In this document: piece after piece, positions 25,287-37,000 of the stretch | How the letters are laid out: every line of letters begins with the position of its first letter | How positions within the stretch are numbered: position 1 is the first letter of the stretch | From: Owenia fusiformis | Lineage: Eukaryota > Annelida > Polychaeta > Sabellida > Oweniidae | Assembly: GCA_903813345.2 (NCBI GenBank) | Contig: CAIIXF020000003.1 | Span: forward strand, 3,810,109 to 3,874,108 | DNA length: 64,000 nucleotides | Direction of reading: 5' to 3' | Program-made: the position numbers and the translations under genes | Notes under the pieces: generated by a model | What the model saw: only the letters and a program-made list of their open reading frames with translations | Told to the model about the DNA's origin: nothing | The model's database searches: none

Positions 25287-27296
25287 TATTATGTCACCAC
25301 CAAAAGTGGTGACATATTGTTATGGTCTCCGTTTTTTTGCGACGGCGTCCGGCGGTTGGTGGTTGGCGTCCGGCGGTTGGTGGTTGGCGTCCGGCGGTTG
25401 GCGTCCGGCGGTTGGCGTCCGGCGTCTGTAACAATTTCTTACAACTTCCTATAACTTAACAAATACTGTTTAGACTGACTTCAATTTTTTTCTAAATCAT
25501 CTACATGTTCTAAGAAGTTCAAATCTGACTTTAGATTTGACATTTGACCTTCAATGACCTTAAAAAGGTCAAAAAGGTCTTTTTTCAACTTGCTTCACAT
25601 TGACTAATTTTTTTTTCAAAATCATCTACATGTTCTCAGAAATTCAAATCTGACTTTAGATTTGACATTTGACCTTCAAATCTGACTTTAGATTTGACAT
25701 TTGACCTTCAATGACCTTCTCGAGGTCAAAAAAGGTCAAAAAGGTCTGTTTTCAACTTGCTTCAAATTGACTAAATTTTTTTTTCAAAATCATCTACGTG
25801 TTCTCAGAAATTCAAATCTGACTTAAGATTTGACATTTGACCTTCAATGACCTTCTCAAGGTCAAAAAAGGTCAAAAAGGTCTGTTTTCAACTTGCTTCA
25901 AATTGACTAAAAAAAAATTTCAAAATCATCTACGTGTTCTCAGAAATTCAAATCTGACTTTAGATTTGACTTAAGATTTGACATTTGACCTTCAATGACC
26001 TTCTCAAAGTCAAAAAAGGTCAAAAAGGTCTTTTTTCAACTTGCTTCAAATTGACTAAATTGTTTTTTCAAAATCATCTACATGTTCTCAGAAATTCAAA
26101 TCTGACTTTAGATTTGACATTTGACCTTCAATGACCTTCTCAAGGTCAAAAAAGGTCAAAAAGGTCTGTTTTCAACTTGCTTCAAATTGACTAAAATTTT
26201 TTTTCAAAATCATCTACGTGTTCTCAGAAATTCAAATCTGACTTAAGATTTGACTTATGATTTGACATTTGACCTTCAATGACCTTCTCAAGGTCAAAAA
26301 GGTCAAAAAGGTCTGTTTTCAACTTGCTTCAAATTGACTATTTTTTTTTCAAAATCATCTACATGTTCTCAGAAATTCAAATCTGACTTTAGATTTGACA
26401 TTTGACCTTTAATGACCTTCTCAAGGTCAAAAAAGGTCAAAAAGGTCTGTTTTCAACTTGCTTCAAATTGACTAAAAAAAATTTCAAAATCATCTACGTG
26501 TTCTCAGAAATTCAAATCTGACTTTAGATTTGACTTTTGACCTTCAATGACCTTCTCAAAGTCAAAAAAGGTCAAAAAGGTCTTTTTTCAACTTGCTTCA
26601 AATTGACTAATTTTTTTTTTCAAAATCATCTACATGTTCTCAGAAATTCAAATCTGACTTTAGATTTGACATTTGACCTTTAATGACCTTCTCAAAGTCA
26701 AAAAAGGTCAAAAAGGTCTTTTTTCAACTTGCTTCAAATTGACTAAATTTTTTTTTCAAAATCATCTACATGTTCTCAGAAATTCAAATCTGACTTTAGA
26801 TTTGACATTTGACCTTCAATGACCTTCTCAATGTCAAAAAAGGTCAAAAAGGTATTTTTTCATCTTGCTTCAAATTGACTAAATTTTTTTTCAAAATCAT
26901 CTACATGTTCTCAGCAATTCAAATATGACTTTAGATTTGACATTTGACCTTCAATGACCTTCTCAAGGTCAAAAAAGGTCAAAAAGGTCTTTTTTCAACT
27001 TGCTTCAAATTGACTAATTATTTTTTTCAAAATCATCTACATGTTCTCAGAAATTCAAATCTGACTTTAGATTTGACATTTGACCTTTAATGACCTTCTC
27101 AAGGTCAAAAAGGTCAAAAAGATCTGTTTTCAACTTGCTTCAAATTGACCAAATTTTTTTTTCAAAATCATCTACATCTTTTCAGAAGTTCTAATTTGAC
27201 TTTACAAGTTCTCAGAAATTCAAATCTGACTTAAGTTTGAACTCATAATATTGTGAGCAACTAGGTGGTGACATTTTGTCATGTTAATGCCTTGTT
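25287..27296 (+). mobile_element. 2-kb element with a roughly 134-bp satellite core (family E, long copy 1)
   Basis: The left end is a perfect stem-loop, TGTCACCAC-CAAAA-GTGGTGACA (25,292-25,314), followed by repeats of CGTCCGGCGGTTGG. The core is about a dozen tandem units of roughly 134 bp, each with CATCTACATGTTCTCAGAA, TGACCTTCAATGACCTTCTC and CAACTTGCTTCAAATTGAC. The right end is GGTGGTGACATTTTGTCATG then TTAATGCCTTGTT, which also contains a small palindrome. A second long copy is at 49,951-51,435. No coding capacity. The layout resembles tandem-repeat-bearing non-autonomous elements known from bivalves (for example pearl or Helitron-like), but assignment is inference. Confidence 0.85.
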
Positions 27297-28579
27297 AAAG
27301 CCTGTTTATCTTTGCAATTGGCAGCCACTTGAAAAAGATTCATCACTTTGCAATTGTCATAAGTTTAAAAAATATGGTAATAAAGAATTCAGATTCAGAT
27401 TAGTGTTTATTTGCTCACACTACTATTAACCTAACACCTAGAAATGCATAAGATACTTTGTTTGTCCAATTGTATTGTTTAGTATATTTTTGAAAGTACC
27501 TTATTAACATCTAACTTTGAACCGATAAACCATTAATAAGGAACAGACAAATAAAAACAAATACATAATCATTACTAATAAGCCAAATGGGTTGCTCATG
27601 AACACCAAATGCAAGGCATAATAGAGTGATGCTGTTCAATGTAATCTTACGTTGCCAAACTTATGGAGGAGACTATATCCATATCCTCAACAGCATACAT
27701 AATATAAGTCAACATTTTTTAAGTATGATTTTATAATCGTATGGTTATATACCCTGGCATGGATTACAGCAACATTGGCTCGTTTATTCTGTAAATCCAA
27801 GTCTAATAATTAAGTTACATTCCAAAGGAACACGTAAATCCCAGCAAATGCTGAGACAATATTTCGAAACAGTGTATTCCTGGTCGTCTATACTCGTACT
27901 TATTGAGCTATGTTTTTTTTTGGGGGGGGTCTCTACAATACCTTGCATTTGAATCATGTGCATGATTATGCCATTTTTCATGTTTCAAAGTGTGAAACGA
28001 GATTTTATGATGTCGCATATCCATGAAAGACAGCCGGGGATGCTCGTCTTTTTGAGGAAAGGGACGATATTGCATTCGGCATAAGGGCCTCTGCAATGTA
28101 TGCATTATATATCTATATGAATCAATTATGCAAATTAAAACGTTGTCCCATAATAATTTCGAAAAGCATACTGGAGCATTATTTAAAGATGATTCTTGTT
28201 TTAAAATATTTGTAAGAAACTTAAGGTTCATCTCTAAAACATTTACAATCAAAATCATTACAAAAAAAACATCGTGTTACAAATGAGACGCTTGTTCTAA
28301 AACATTTACAATGGAAACAGAGGAGCAATTCACAGAAAATCAATTTTGAAGAAAAAATTTCAATTACAATGTTGTTCTTTTGAAACATAATTCTGATTCG
28401 CGAAGATCATGATTCACAGGCGACATCTATTCATAAGGACAACGTTTCTCTAATTCTGTGTTACGACTAAAAGCAATCTTCTAAACTTCCTCGGCTCAAG
28501 TGCAGACCGAGTATGATGATCACGACATTTTTCGGACAGAAAATGAAGAAAATGAGAAACGACGAATACTATAAGAATT
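27297..28579. other. Intergenic region without a supported gene
   Basis: AT-rich sequence with no recognisable exon, tandem array or inverted repeat. A 116-codon minus-strand frame at 27,908-28,258 shows no motif and no plausible splice context. Confidence 0.4.
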
Positions 28580-28584
28580 GAACC

Positions 28585-29635
28585 CATGGGCGTAGCCGGG
28601 GGGGGGTGCGATGGGGGGTGCGATGGGTGGTGCGATCGCACCCCAACTCAACAAAACTGAATTTGTTGAAACAACATATAATAAATTATACTTTGAAATG
28701 CTTTGAAAGCACCACATATATAGAATGTAATTACAAATTTTTTAATTTTCCGGGGGTGAACCTAGACTGTATCCTTCGTCTGAATAAATATTCAGACTGT
28801 AAGTCACCTATTGTAAAATGTGGTGTTGAATAAATGTTACAAATAAGTTTGTTAAATGATAAAATGATTACCTTATAAAGTACTTACAATATTATTTTTT
28901 CGTATATTGTCCTCTTACTGAAGATATTCATAAAATGTACAGACGCTTCTTGTAGCGAAGCCATTGATTAGGTCAAGCCATTTTGGCAATGCCAATTCTC
29001 ACGATAAACGAGATTTAGCCAGTGACGTCAGTCTATTTGTAAACAAATAACACGTGGAGCGGACGGAAGCGTGTTGATAAATTCCATTTGTGCGGGAATT
29101 TATTAGATCTAGTCATTTATTATCATTATCCCGATTAATTTTCTTCATTTAATAGAGCGGAAATATTCATGAAGAAGGCCGAGGTAATCAAGTGGTCATG
29201 TGTTGTGTTAAAAAATTTGCATATCTCGTTTGGATCTCGTGAACTCAAACGTCCTTGACATTGATTTCGCGATGTACTTATAAACACATCCTGAACTTTT
29301 GGTGAGTCTGAACATTTCATTATTTTATATCAACTTGTACCCGCCTTATACAAATATCTTTGCTTCTAGTTTAAGATGAATATCTCTTCAACATATTCAC
29401 CAATTTTCAAGGTGAACATTCTTGTAATAAACGAGTAATTTATGTGCAAAAAATATCACCGCGATTTCCATAGGAAATATATCAATCATAACAGACCGAA
29501 TATTATATTCGGTCTGTTGGATACATACTAGGGGTGAACCCCGTACCCCTTTTTGGGGCTCGCTTCGCTCGCAGTGATGCAAAGCCCAAAAATCGCACCC
29601 CCTGCTGGCCTTGACGATTGCTGGCTGCGCCCCTG
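28585..29635. mobile_element. 1.05-kb family B element with 5-bp TSD (GAACC)
   Basis: Ends CATGGGCGTAGCC and GGCTGCGCCCCTG are imperfect inverted repeats, and GAACC lies at 28,580-28,584 and 29,636-29,640. Both ends carry the GGGTGCGAT/ATCGCACCCC words of the family. The interior contains a promoter-like cluster at 29,020-29,075: TGACGTCA, GTAAACAAATA (forkhead-like), CACGTG and CGGAAG. It also has a near-perfect hairpin at about 29,491-29,517 (ACAGACCGAATAT paired with ATATTCGGTCTGT). No transposase. Two unrelated ends with a chance 5-bp match are possible but less likely. Confidence 0.6.
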
Positions 29636-29640
29636 GAACC

Positions 29641-30426
29641 ATTTGGAAGGGGCTGGTCCCCAATTGCACGTGTGGATAGGTGGCATCAAGCATCATACAG
29701 TGTACATGTAGTCTCAGACAATTGCAATAGGGTGGACAAATTCCGATATACCCACTCACTCTGGCTTATGAGTCTCTCTTTATCTAAAGCTATCCATTCC
29801 AAGGGATACTGTAGTATAGAGACGTCGGCTCCCACAATGCATACCACATATTCCAATGATGCCAAATCAACATATTGCCATGGTAATCAATAATTGGGTA
29901 AAATGTATAGACACATCGATCTAGGACTAATTTGACTATGGTTATTGAGGTAAATACAATTCATACTCACATCCAAAATATCACGGTACCACTTCTGTTA
30001 AGAATTTCTCTATGTAGCAACTGTACTTGGATTTGGTTTTTCATGCAATCGGATTTTCACACTCGTATTGTAAACAAACTTATAAGTCGCATTTCATTCA
30101 GTAATTTTCACAAACCCTTGTTTTTGTTTTTGTTTTCCACTTCAATGCATTCTGAGCACTGGTTGGTGATTGGATGGTGACCACTCACACTGCAATCAAA
30201 ATTACCCTTTTCAAGATGCTGTTTTAGTTTGAGCTTGAATTTCTTCATCCTAGGTTTGAGCTCGAAAATACCATTACTTATATTTCAGTTTCGTCAAACT
30301 TTTTACGAAAAATCAAATCTTACAGATTTGTATGATTTTTATAGGAATGTGGACGTATACATGTAGTGTAGCAATCCTTCAAACTTTGAAGATGATCATG
30401 GTAATTTTTAATTGTTTGATCATGTG
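29641..30426. other. Intergenic region without a supported gene
   Basis: No recognisable exon or repeat structure. Short open frames only. Confidence 0.4.
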
Positions 30427-30598
30427 CCGATGTAAAAGAATTTATGGTCCCCCGGGGATTGTGGTCCCCCCTTTTAAAGGCCCTTACTGGCCCTGATTGT
30501 GTATAAGATAACAAGGGAAAGAGCACAAAGAGGTCACCATTTAAATCAATGGAGAGTAGGACCAATATTTGATAGGACCACCTACCCTTTTACACCTG
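30427..30598 (+). mobile_element. Family C element, copy 2
   Basis: 172 bp. Left end CCGATGTAAAAG is decayed; the right end CTTTTACACCTG is intact. It shares GGCCCTTACTGGCCCTGATT and GAGAGTAGGACCA-type interior words with the copy at 9490. Confidence 0.65.
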
Positions 30599-30692
30599 TG
30601 CTATTTATCATTGTGTTTCATTTTTTGTACAAAAGGTGCATTAGTGTACCTAGCTGATCGATTATTAATTGAGGGTTGTTAATTCTTTGGAT

Positions 30693-32042
30693 AATAGAGA
30701 ATTTTCGTTATAAGTTGTTTCAAAAACGTATACGTATACTTATAGTTTAAAGGGTCTTGTCGAACTAAAATAATCGGTACCAAGTGGGGCATAACTATTC
30801 CCGATATAGTCAAGCTCCATCATCAACTAGGGACTGCGAATACAATGTCCTTTGCTAGTGTCAATTATGAACACGATAAACTAAACGCTAGTTGACGGGT
30901 CCTTGTAGTGTACGATAAACAAGACCCTTTAAAGTGAATCACTACACGAACGAGTCGATCATTTCAAAGTTCTCATGAAATTATAAGGTCAATTTTTAAG
31001 TTTTTACGTATAAAAGGGCCTTTATCACCCTTGGTATACGCAGCTAACGAAAATTGACCGGTACGGGTCAAAAGCTGGACCGGTACGGGTTAACGGTTTT
31101 ATTTGAATTTAAAATAGCCATAACTTGCTCAATATTGACTTCCTCGTGTCTAATTTGAAATATATGATGCCTCCCGATGCTTTTAAGTACCCCAATTTTT
31201 TACAGATTTTTAAGCGGACCAAAACTCTCTTAATGCGCATTTATGCTCTTTTCTCTCGAGAACGACTGTCTCATTTTCACGATAACTTTTATTTAGTACT
31301 TCTAACATATAAGATCTATTTTTCCCCATCAAGGTATGATGTAAATGACATGCTATTTACATCTTGTGAGTTTCAATGACGCGCGTTTGATTTTATAAAA
31401 ATGCCAAACTTTGTGACAAAGAATTTCATCCTGCTTGCAGCGAGAAGACGGACCGGTTCGGGGCAATCTGCTTGCAGCGAGAAGACGGACCGGTTCGGGG
31501 CAATGTGAGACAGTCGTTCTCGAGAGAAAAGAGCATAAATGCGCATTACCGGTCAATTTTCGTTAGCTGCGTATACCAAGGGTGTTTATACGCAGATTAT
31601 AAACTTACAGAGTTGGATCTCCGCATAGTACTGTATATGTGTGGACCTACTGACCAGAATGGCTTATTAAAATTAATCGGCTGAATAGGCATAGTATCCA
31701 ATCAAACAGCTTGACTCATTCATTAGCTGAACTAATTCTCCCTTCGTTATTTCTACAAGGTGATTCAAAACGATCATCTACAAAAAATATATTTGAGAGT
31801 GAGATAAATCTGTTAAACCCGTGTGCTATATCAGCCTATTTGATTCTAGAAAACACATATGACACAACTAAACATGCTTTACATCAAGGGGGTACGGATG
31901 GTATGCCATTGGCCCTTTTTATTACCGTCCTAGGAGATATTTCCCGACGAATTAGGAAATTATGAAACACCTTGTTTATTGGGTTTATAAGTATAAGTAT
32001 ACGTATAAGTTTTTAAAAAACTTATAACGAAAATTCTCTATT
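30693..32042. mobile_element. Nested inverted-repeat complex, 1.35 kb
   Basis: The outer inverted repeat of about 50 bp (AATAGAGAATTTTCGTTATA... at 30,693-30,742 and 31,987-32,042) encloses three further inverted pairs. The first is 30,748-30,767 with 30,917-30,934 (AAAGGGTCTTGT core). The second is 31,023-31,061 with 31,549-31,588. The third is 31,231-31,274 with 31,505-31,548, nearly perfect over 44 bp. The right arms of the last two are contiguous. A 36-bp block (CTGCTTGCAGCGAGAAGACG...) is tandemly duplicated at about 31,432-31,503. Open frames inside have no recognised domain. Confidence 0.75.
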
Positions 32043-33959
32043 GTAGTATAAATAACTTATTCAGTGGTCTACTTTTTCAAAATTGCAAAAAAACAACGAG
32101 TACACACTGTCCTAAAAGGTTCCTTTAGCCATAAGTACTAATGGTAAATGTTTTCACAATTGGGTGATTATACTCAGCGGGAAATAAGAAAACGTTTCTA
32201 TATTTATAGTTGTACATATAAGTTGTTACATTCGATAAAACTTTTGCACTAGAAGGGATGAAAAAGAAACAATCGCTGTCATGGCTTGAATAATTTCAAA
32301 GCATCCTGATGATTGAAAGTGATAAGATAACCATTGAACACCATTGGATTATATCATATAAGGGTATCTGGATAAATGAAGTCGAATATAAGAATATCGG
32401 GAAACATGCTTACAATAAAATTCTAAATGTTTGGAACTACTTTTTGAATTTGAAAAATAAGCAATCAAATGACTATATTGCAACAGTATATGAAAAAAAT
32501 GGAAACATATGTACAAGTCCTAATTTGTATATTTCAGATAGTTATGTATAATGTGCAGCAAAGCTGTGGCCTTATGTAATTTATAGGGAGTTTCAGCCAT
32601 GTTAATTTTTTCGAAAATAACTTGGCAGAGAAGCATCAAAAATAAGAGGTCACAGATATGATAGCTAAGCTGCAAAACAGACTGAAATATACAAACGTTG
32701 GGACATGTATAACTTAATGTTTCTATTTTACATATTCTGTTTCAATATGGTCCTTTAATTGCTTATTTTTTAGATTTAAGGTAGTTCCAACATTTATAGT
32801 TGACAACAATACAATTAAGGCCAGGGTGCATGTTGGATTTTTTGCACTTTTGATGACTATTCTAGTTATTAAAACATTCTGAGGATTAATATTCTATACT
32901 GAGGCCCGGGTATACAAATCAGTCTTATTCTTATTCAATGTAAGTAATATAGTAAAAGTAAGTAATATAGCAAAAAATCTATTAATATACATGTATACAC
33001 CACGCATTACCAACTCAGTACACTAGGGGACTTTTTAAACATTTTAAACGTATTCCTAGGCCTCAGATTCTATAGGTACACTAATGCATCTTTTGTGCAA
33101 GGATGAAAGACGTAGATGATCATGTGTGAATGAGTTTAATGTTTATCTGAACTTTAATAACCCCTGACCTTATAATGTATTTTCCTCGATAAGAAAAATA
33201 TAAATAGCACATATATACATAAACACAAATATGGTGCTCTGACAGGTAACACTATCATCTTCTTAGGAAATATTATAATCTAATCAATTGGCAGTATCTG
33301 CATGTAAGATGGGTTCGGTCCGACGAACGCATCTAAGAGCCGTAAATCCCAAATGGATTCAAAAGGTATGTCATCATAAATGCCTTGGATTGACTTTAGA
33401 TTGAACTTAAAATATAGTGAGCAACTAGATGGTGATTTTGTCTTGTTATTGAATACATTTGTTCGGATTACCCTTTTTGAAACTTAAATACAATGAATAT
33501 GTATATTCTAATTTAAATAAATGATATATTACTCTGAAAGAATCAATAGTCATTAGCATTGACGGTCGACATTTGAAATTGTGTTGGAATTGGAACTGAT
33601 TGTGACATTGGTTGTGCTCCAGGGTTGTGCCATTAAAAATTGTGTTGAATGTTTATCTTTGCTAGTACTGGTGGTGATAATGATTTTGCCAACGCATATT
33701 ATGTTGATTGTATACACCTGGTATTTTATCCCCGGCCGGTATTTTATGATATTATAAATTGTGTTTTTGATACCTTACGTTGTGACATTGGTTGTGCTAT
33801 TTATCATTGTGTTAAATTTACGGGGTGTATATTTTTTCTTAAACTGGTGTTGGTTGTAATATTGGTTGTACTACCGACAATGAGTTGAGTACTAAAGTTG
33901 ACATTGGTCGTGAATTCAATCTTCACATTTTGAAAATAGGCAACATTACCATTTTGGTA
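32043..33959. other. Intergenic region upstream of VPS35
   Basis: No supported gene. It holds a decayed copy (about 32,815-33,175) of the long palindromic element seen at 53,027-53,453, a fragment of the satellite element's right end (about 33,395-33,447), and degenerate ATTGTGTTG-type repeats at 33,570-33,900. An 80-codon frame at 32,309-32,551 has no recognised homologue. Confidence 0.4.
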
Positions 33960-34042
33960 TTTGTCAGATCTCATGGGATTATACCAAAGTTGTGTTTATC
34001 GCAGTGAAAATTTGTGATCACATGACTCTGAAAAACAAAATG
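33960..34042 (+). promoter_or_regulatory. VPS35 first exon / proximal promoter with an M-box-like site
   Basis: The presumptive first exon ends exactly after an ATG (34,040-34,042), followed by a consensus donor GTGAGT. Just upstream, TCACATGA at 34,018-34,025 matches the M-box recognised by MITF/TFE-family factors, which control lysosome and endosome genes. CCATTTTGG lies near 33,950. The transcription start is not determined. Confidence 0.45.
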
Positions 34043-37000
34043 GTGAGTTGAATTTTGGAAATATTTTCACGATCGTTTCCTATTTCGATTTGAATAGATG
34101 ATTCGCAATATACTGCAAGTATTTTCACAACGCAATGATAAACATATATGCTTACATCAGTGCTATATGATATTTAGTGTGTTATATGCTGTTATGTTGT
34201 AATTTTGAATTGTAAATAATATGCAAAAATTGAAAAATCCTCCCCTTTTTCCTCATCGATATTTTATTTGATCTATCGCACGATGTTTTCAATAAGAAGT
34301 AAATGGATAATTGTTGAAACGCATGGAGACCCATATTTTTATCTTGTAAATCCAGCATGCTTTTATAAGCTTTTTACTGTACAACATTTCCATTCTCTAA
34401 AATATTTTTGGGTCACTGTATGGTACATGATGGGAAATAGTATCGAAATCTTCGAGGCTTCATCCAGCCCAGCCCAACCTCCACCGATACCCTTAGAACA
34501 TTGAAGCCCAGGCATACAAGTTACTAGTACTTACTCTAGTCTCTAGCCAATTCTTGGCTAGAAGTAATTTCATCTGGAACACCGTGAACGCTTGTGAAAA
34601 TAGCTGACCAGCGTGTCATAATTTTATTGAATATTTAAGAAAAAATCGCCAGATAAATAAATCATTAATTAAAATTTGAAATCAAATTTTTGCCAGTTTT
34701 CCACATCACAATTTGAATTGCGAGTACTAGTGTCAGACATCAACGACATTTGGTCCAGTTTTCGAATATCGCCATTTTTCTTGGAGCCGTTTGTTTTAAT
34801 TTTAGACGAAATCCTGACGAAATCATGCAATATCTCATTAAGGAGCCCAGCCAGTTCCATTTCAATTCATGAAATATTAACATGGCATTTTTATTTAGAA
34901 TAAAATATTTTACAATAGTTCATGGTGTTCCAGATGGAATTACTTCTCAAGAAACTCAAGTAAGCTGGAGCAGGTACAATGGAGAGAAGCCAGGCTTGTT
35001 AGCAAATGTACTTTCAAGGACAATTATAGTAAAATGGAATACTCTATCTTGTGATGTTTTAGAGAGTGATAGCTTATCAAGTTTTAAATCTTCTGACGCA
35101 GCACTTGCAGTTATCTGTCTCCCTCCCCTTAGGCCATTTTTAACCGCCCCCTGGACTCTTTGTAATATGATTATTTTATTTCGGCCATCTACAGTTATCC
35201 CCCACAGAGGAGCAAGAAAAGCTCTTGGATGAGGCTGTTGCAGTTATCTGACCCCCTCCCCCTGGGCCATATCATATGGAGTCTTTGTAATATTATTATT
35301 CTATTTCAGCCGTCTACACCACAGTTATCCCCCACAGAGGAGCAAGAAAAGCTCTTGGATGAGGCTGTTGCAGTTATCTGACCCCCTCCCCCTGGGCCAT
35401 ATCATATGGAGTCTTTGTAATATTATTATTCTATTTCAGCCGTCTACACCACAGTTATCCCCCACAGAGGAGCAAGAAAAGCTCTTGGATGAAGCCCTTG
35501 CAGTTGTCAAGCAGCAGTCATTTCAGATGAAAAGATGTCTGGTAAGATAGACTGAATTGTTTAAAGTCTAAATAAAGTTCAGTTTAATAAAACTTTATGT
35601 CACCATTTTCATGTCACCATCCGAAATGCTGACATATTGTTATAGTCTCCAACTTTTTTTGTGGATGGCAGTCAGCATTCAGCAGATGTGTAACTAATGT
35701 AACAAATGGCAGGTGACATATTGCATGTTAGTGCCTTGTTTCCTCCTCATGTGGCTCTGTTAATAAAATTGTACAATTTTTGTTGCAGGACAAGGGCAAG
35801 TTGATGGATGGACTGAAGCATGCTTCAAACATGTTGAGTGAACTCAGGACGTCCATGCTGTCACCAAAAAACTATTACGAACTCTGTATCCTTTTATTCA
35901 CACTATTTCACTACTCAGTCCAAAGAGTATCACCAATAATCATAAATATTCTACATGATTGAGCCACCAAAGGTTTTATATTTGAATTTCCTGGCAGATA
36001 CTCATCTTTTTGAAATAATTTCTTAAGACAACAGCCTAAGAAATTAGCTTTGTCCTGTTGCTATTCAAACTTGAGTATTTTATAAATTCAAATTTAAAAT
36101 TAAAAAATTATCAATATCCACCTTAACCTATGGCAGACATGGCAATATCTGATGAACTTCGCCACTTGGAACTATATTTAGTGGATGAATTTCAGAAGGG
36201 GCGTAAAGTGGCGGATCTGTATGAACTCGTGCAATATGCTGGGAATATTATCCCCAGACTGTGAGTAGTAATTGAGATTGCACAGCTGCAATTAAGTGAT
36301 TTAATTGAAGTAGGTGGTCTTTTCACTCACGATAGATTCTGAAAATATAACTTTTTCCAATTTTTCGTAAAAATGATTTGTTATGTACATTTACATTTAC
36401 TTAGAGAAAATTACGTATTCGCTTATTTTTCCCTTGTAGTCTACTGCATGTTAGATCATTGATATCGAAATATTCATCAGTCAAAAACATCCCAGTTTCT
36501 TCGCTCAATTAACAGTAAACATGATTTCCATAATTAGCTAGGCTGGCAGTTGATCCAATGCCAGATTGGAAACCAATGTAGTAAAACCTGTAAAATGGAA
36601 CATTTCAGTTAAAGCATTCATGTCTCATGACCCATTGATTTAAAATAGATATACCTCTTTTAGTGTCACACCTCCTTAGCAAACACTTTTTTTGATCAAA
36701 TGTGTTACTTTTTACAGATTTCACTCTATTTCCAGGTTCATTGCCATTGTCAAAATGTACTGAAAATATGTACTGTTAAAAACTAAAATAAAAATCCATT
36801 AAAAATTAATAAAAAATTTCCTCTGTTGAAATACAAATGCTGTAACCATAACTGTATTTTTTGTTTCTAGGTATCTCTTAATCACAGTTGGTGTCGTGTA
36901 CATCAAAGCGAGTGAACTCTCGCGGAAGGATATCTTAGCCGATCTTGTGGAGATGTGTCGCGGTGTGCAACATCCTCTTAGGGGACTATTTCTCCGGAAC

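Noticed and set aside
25287-27296. Autonomous transposon
   Set aside because: No open frame of useful length; the interior is satellite only.
27908-28258. 116-codon minus-strand frame
   Set aside because: No recognised motif and no plausible splice context.
29397-29759. 120-codon minus-strand frame
   Set aside because: Half of it is the end of the family B repeat.
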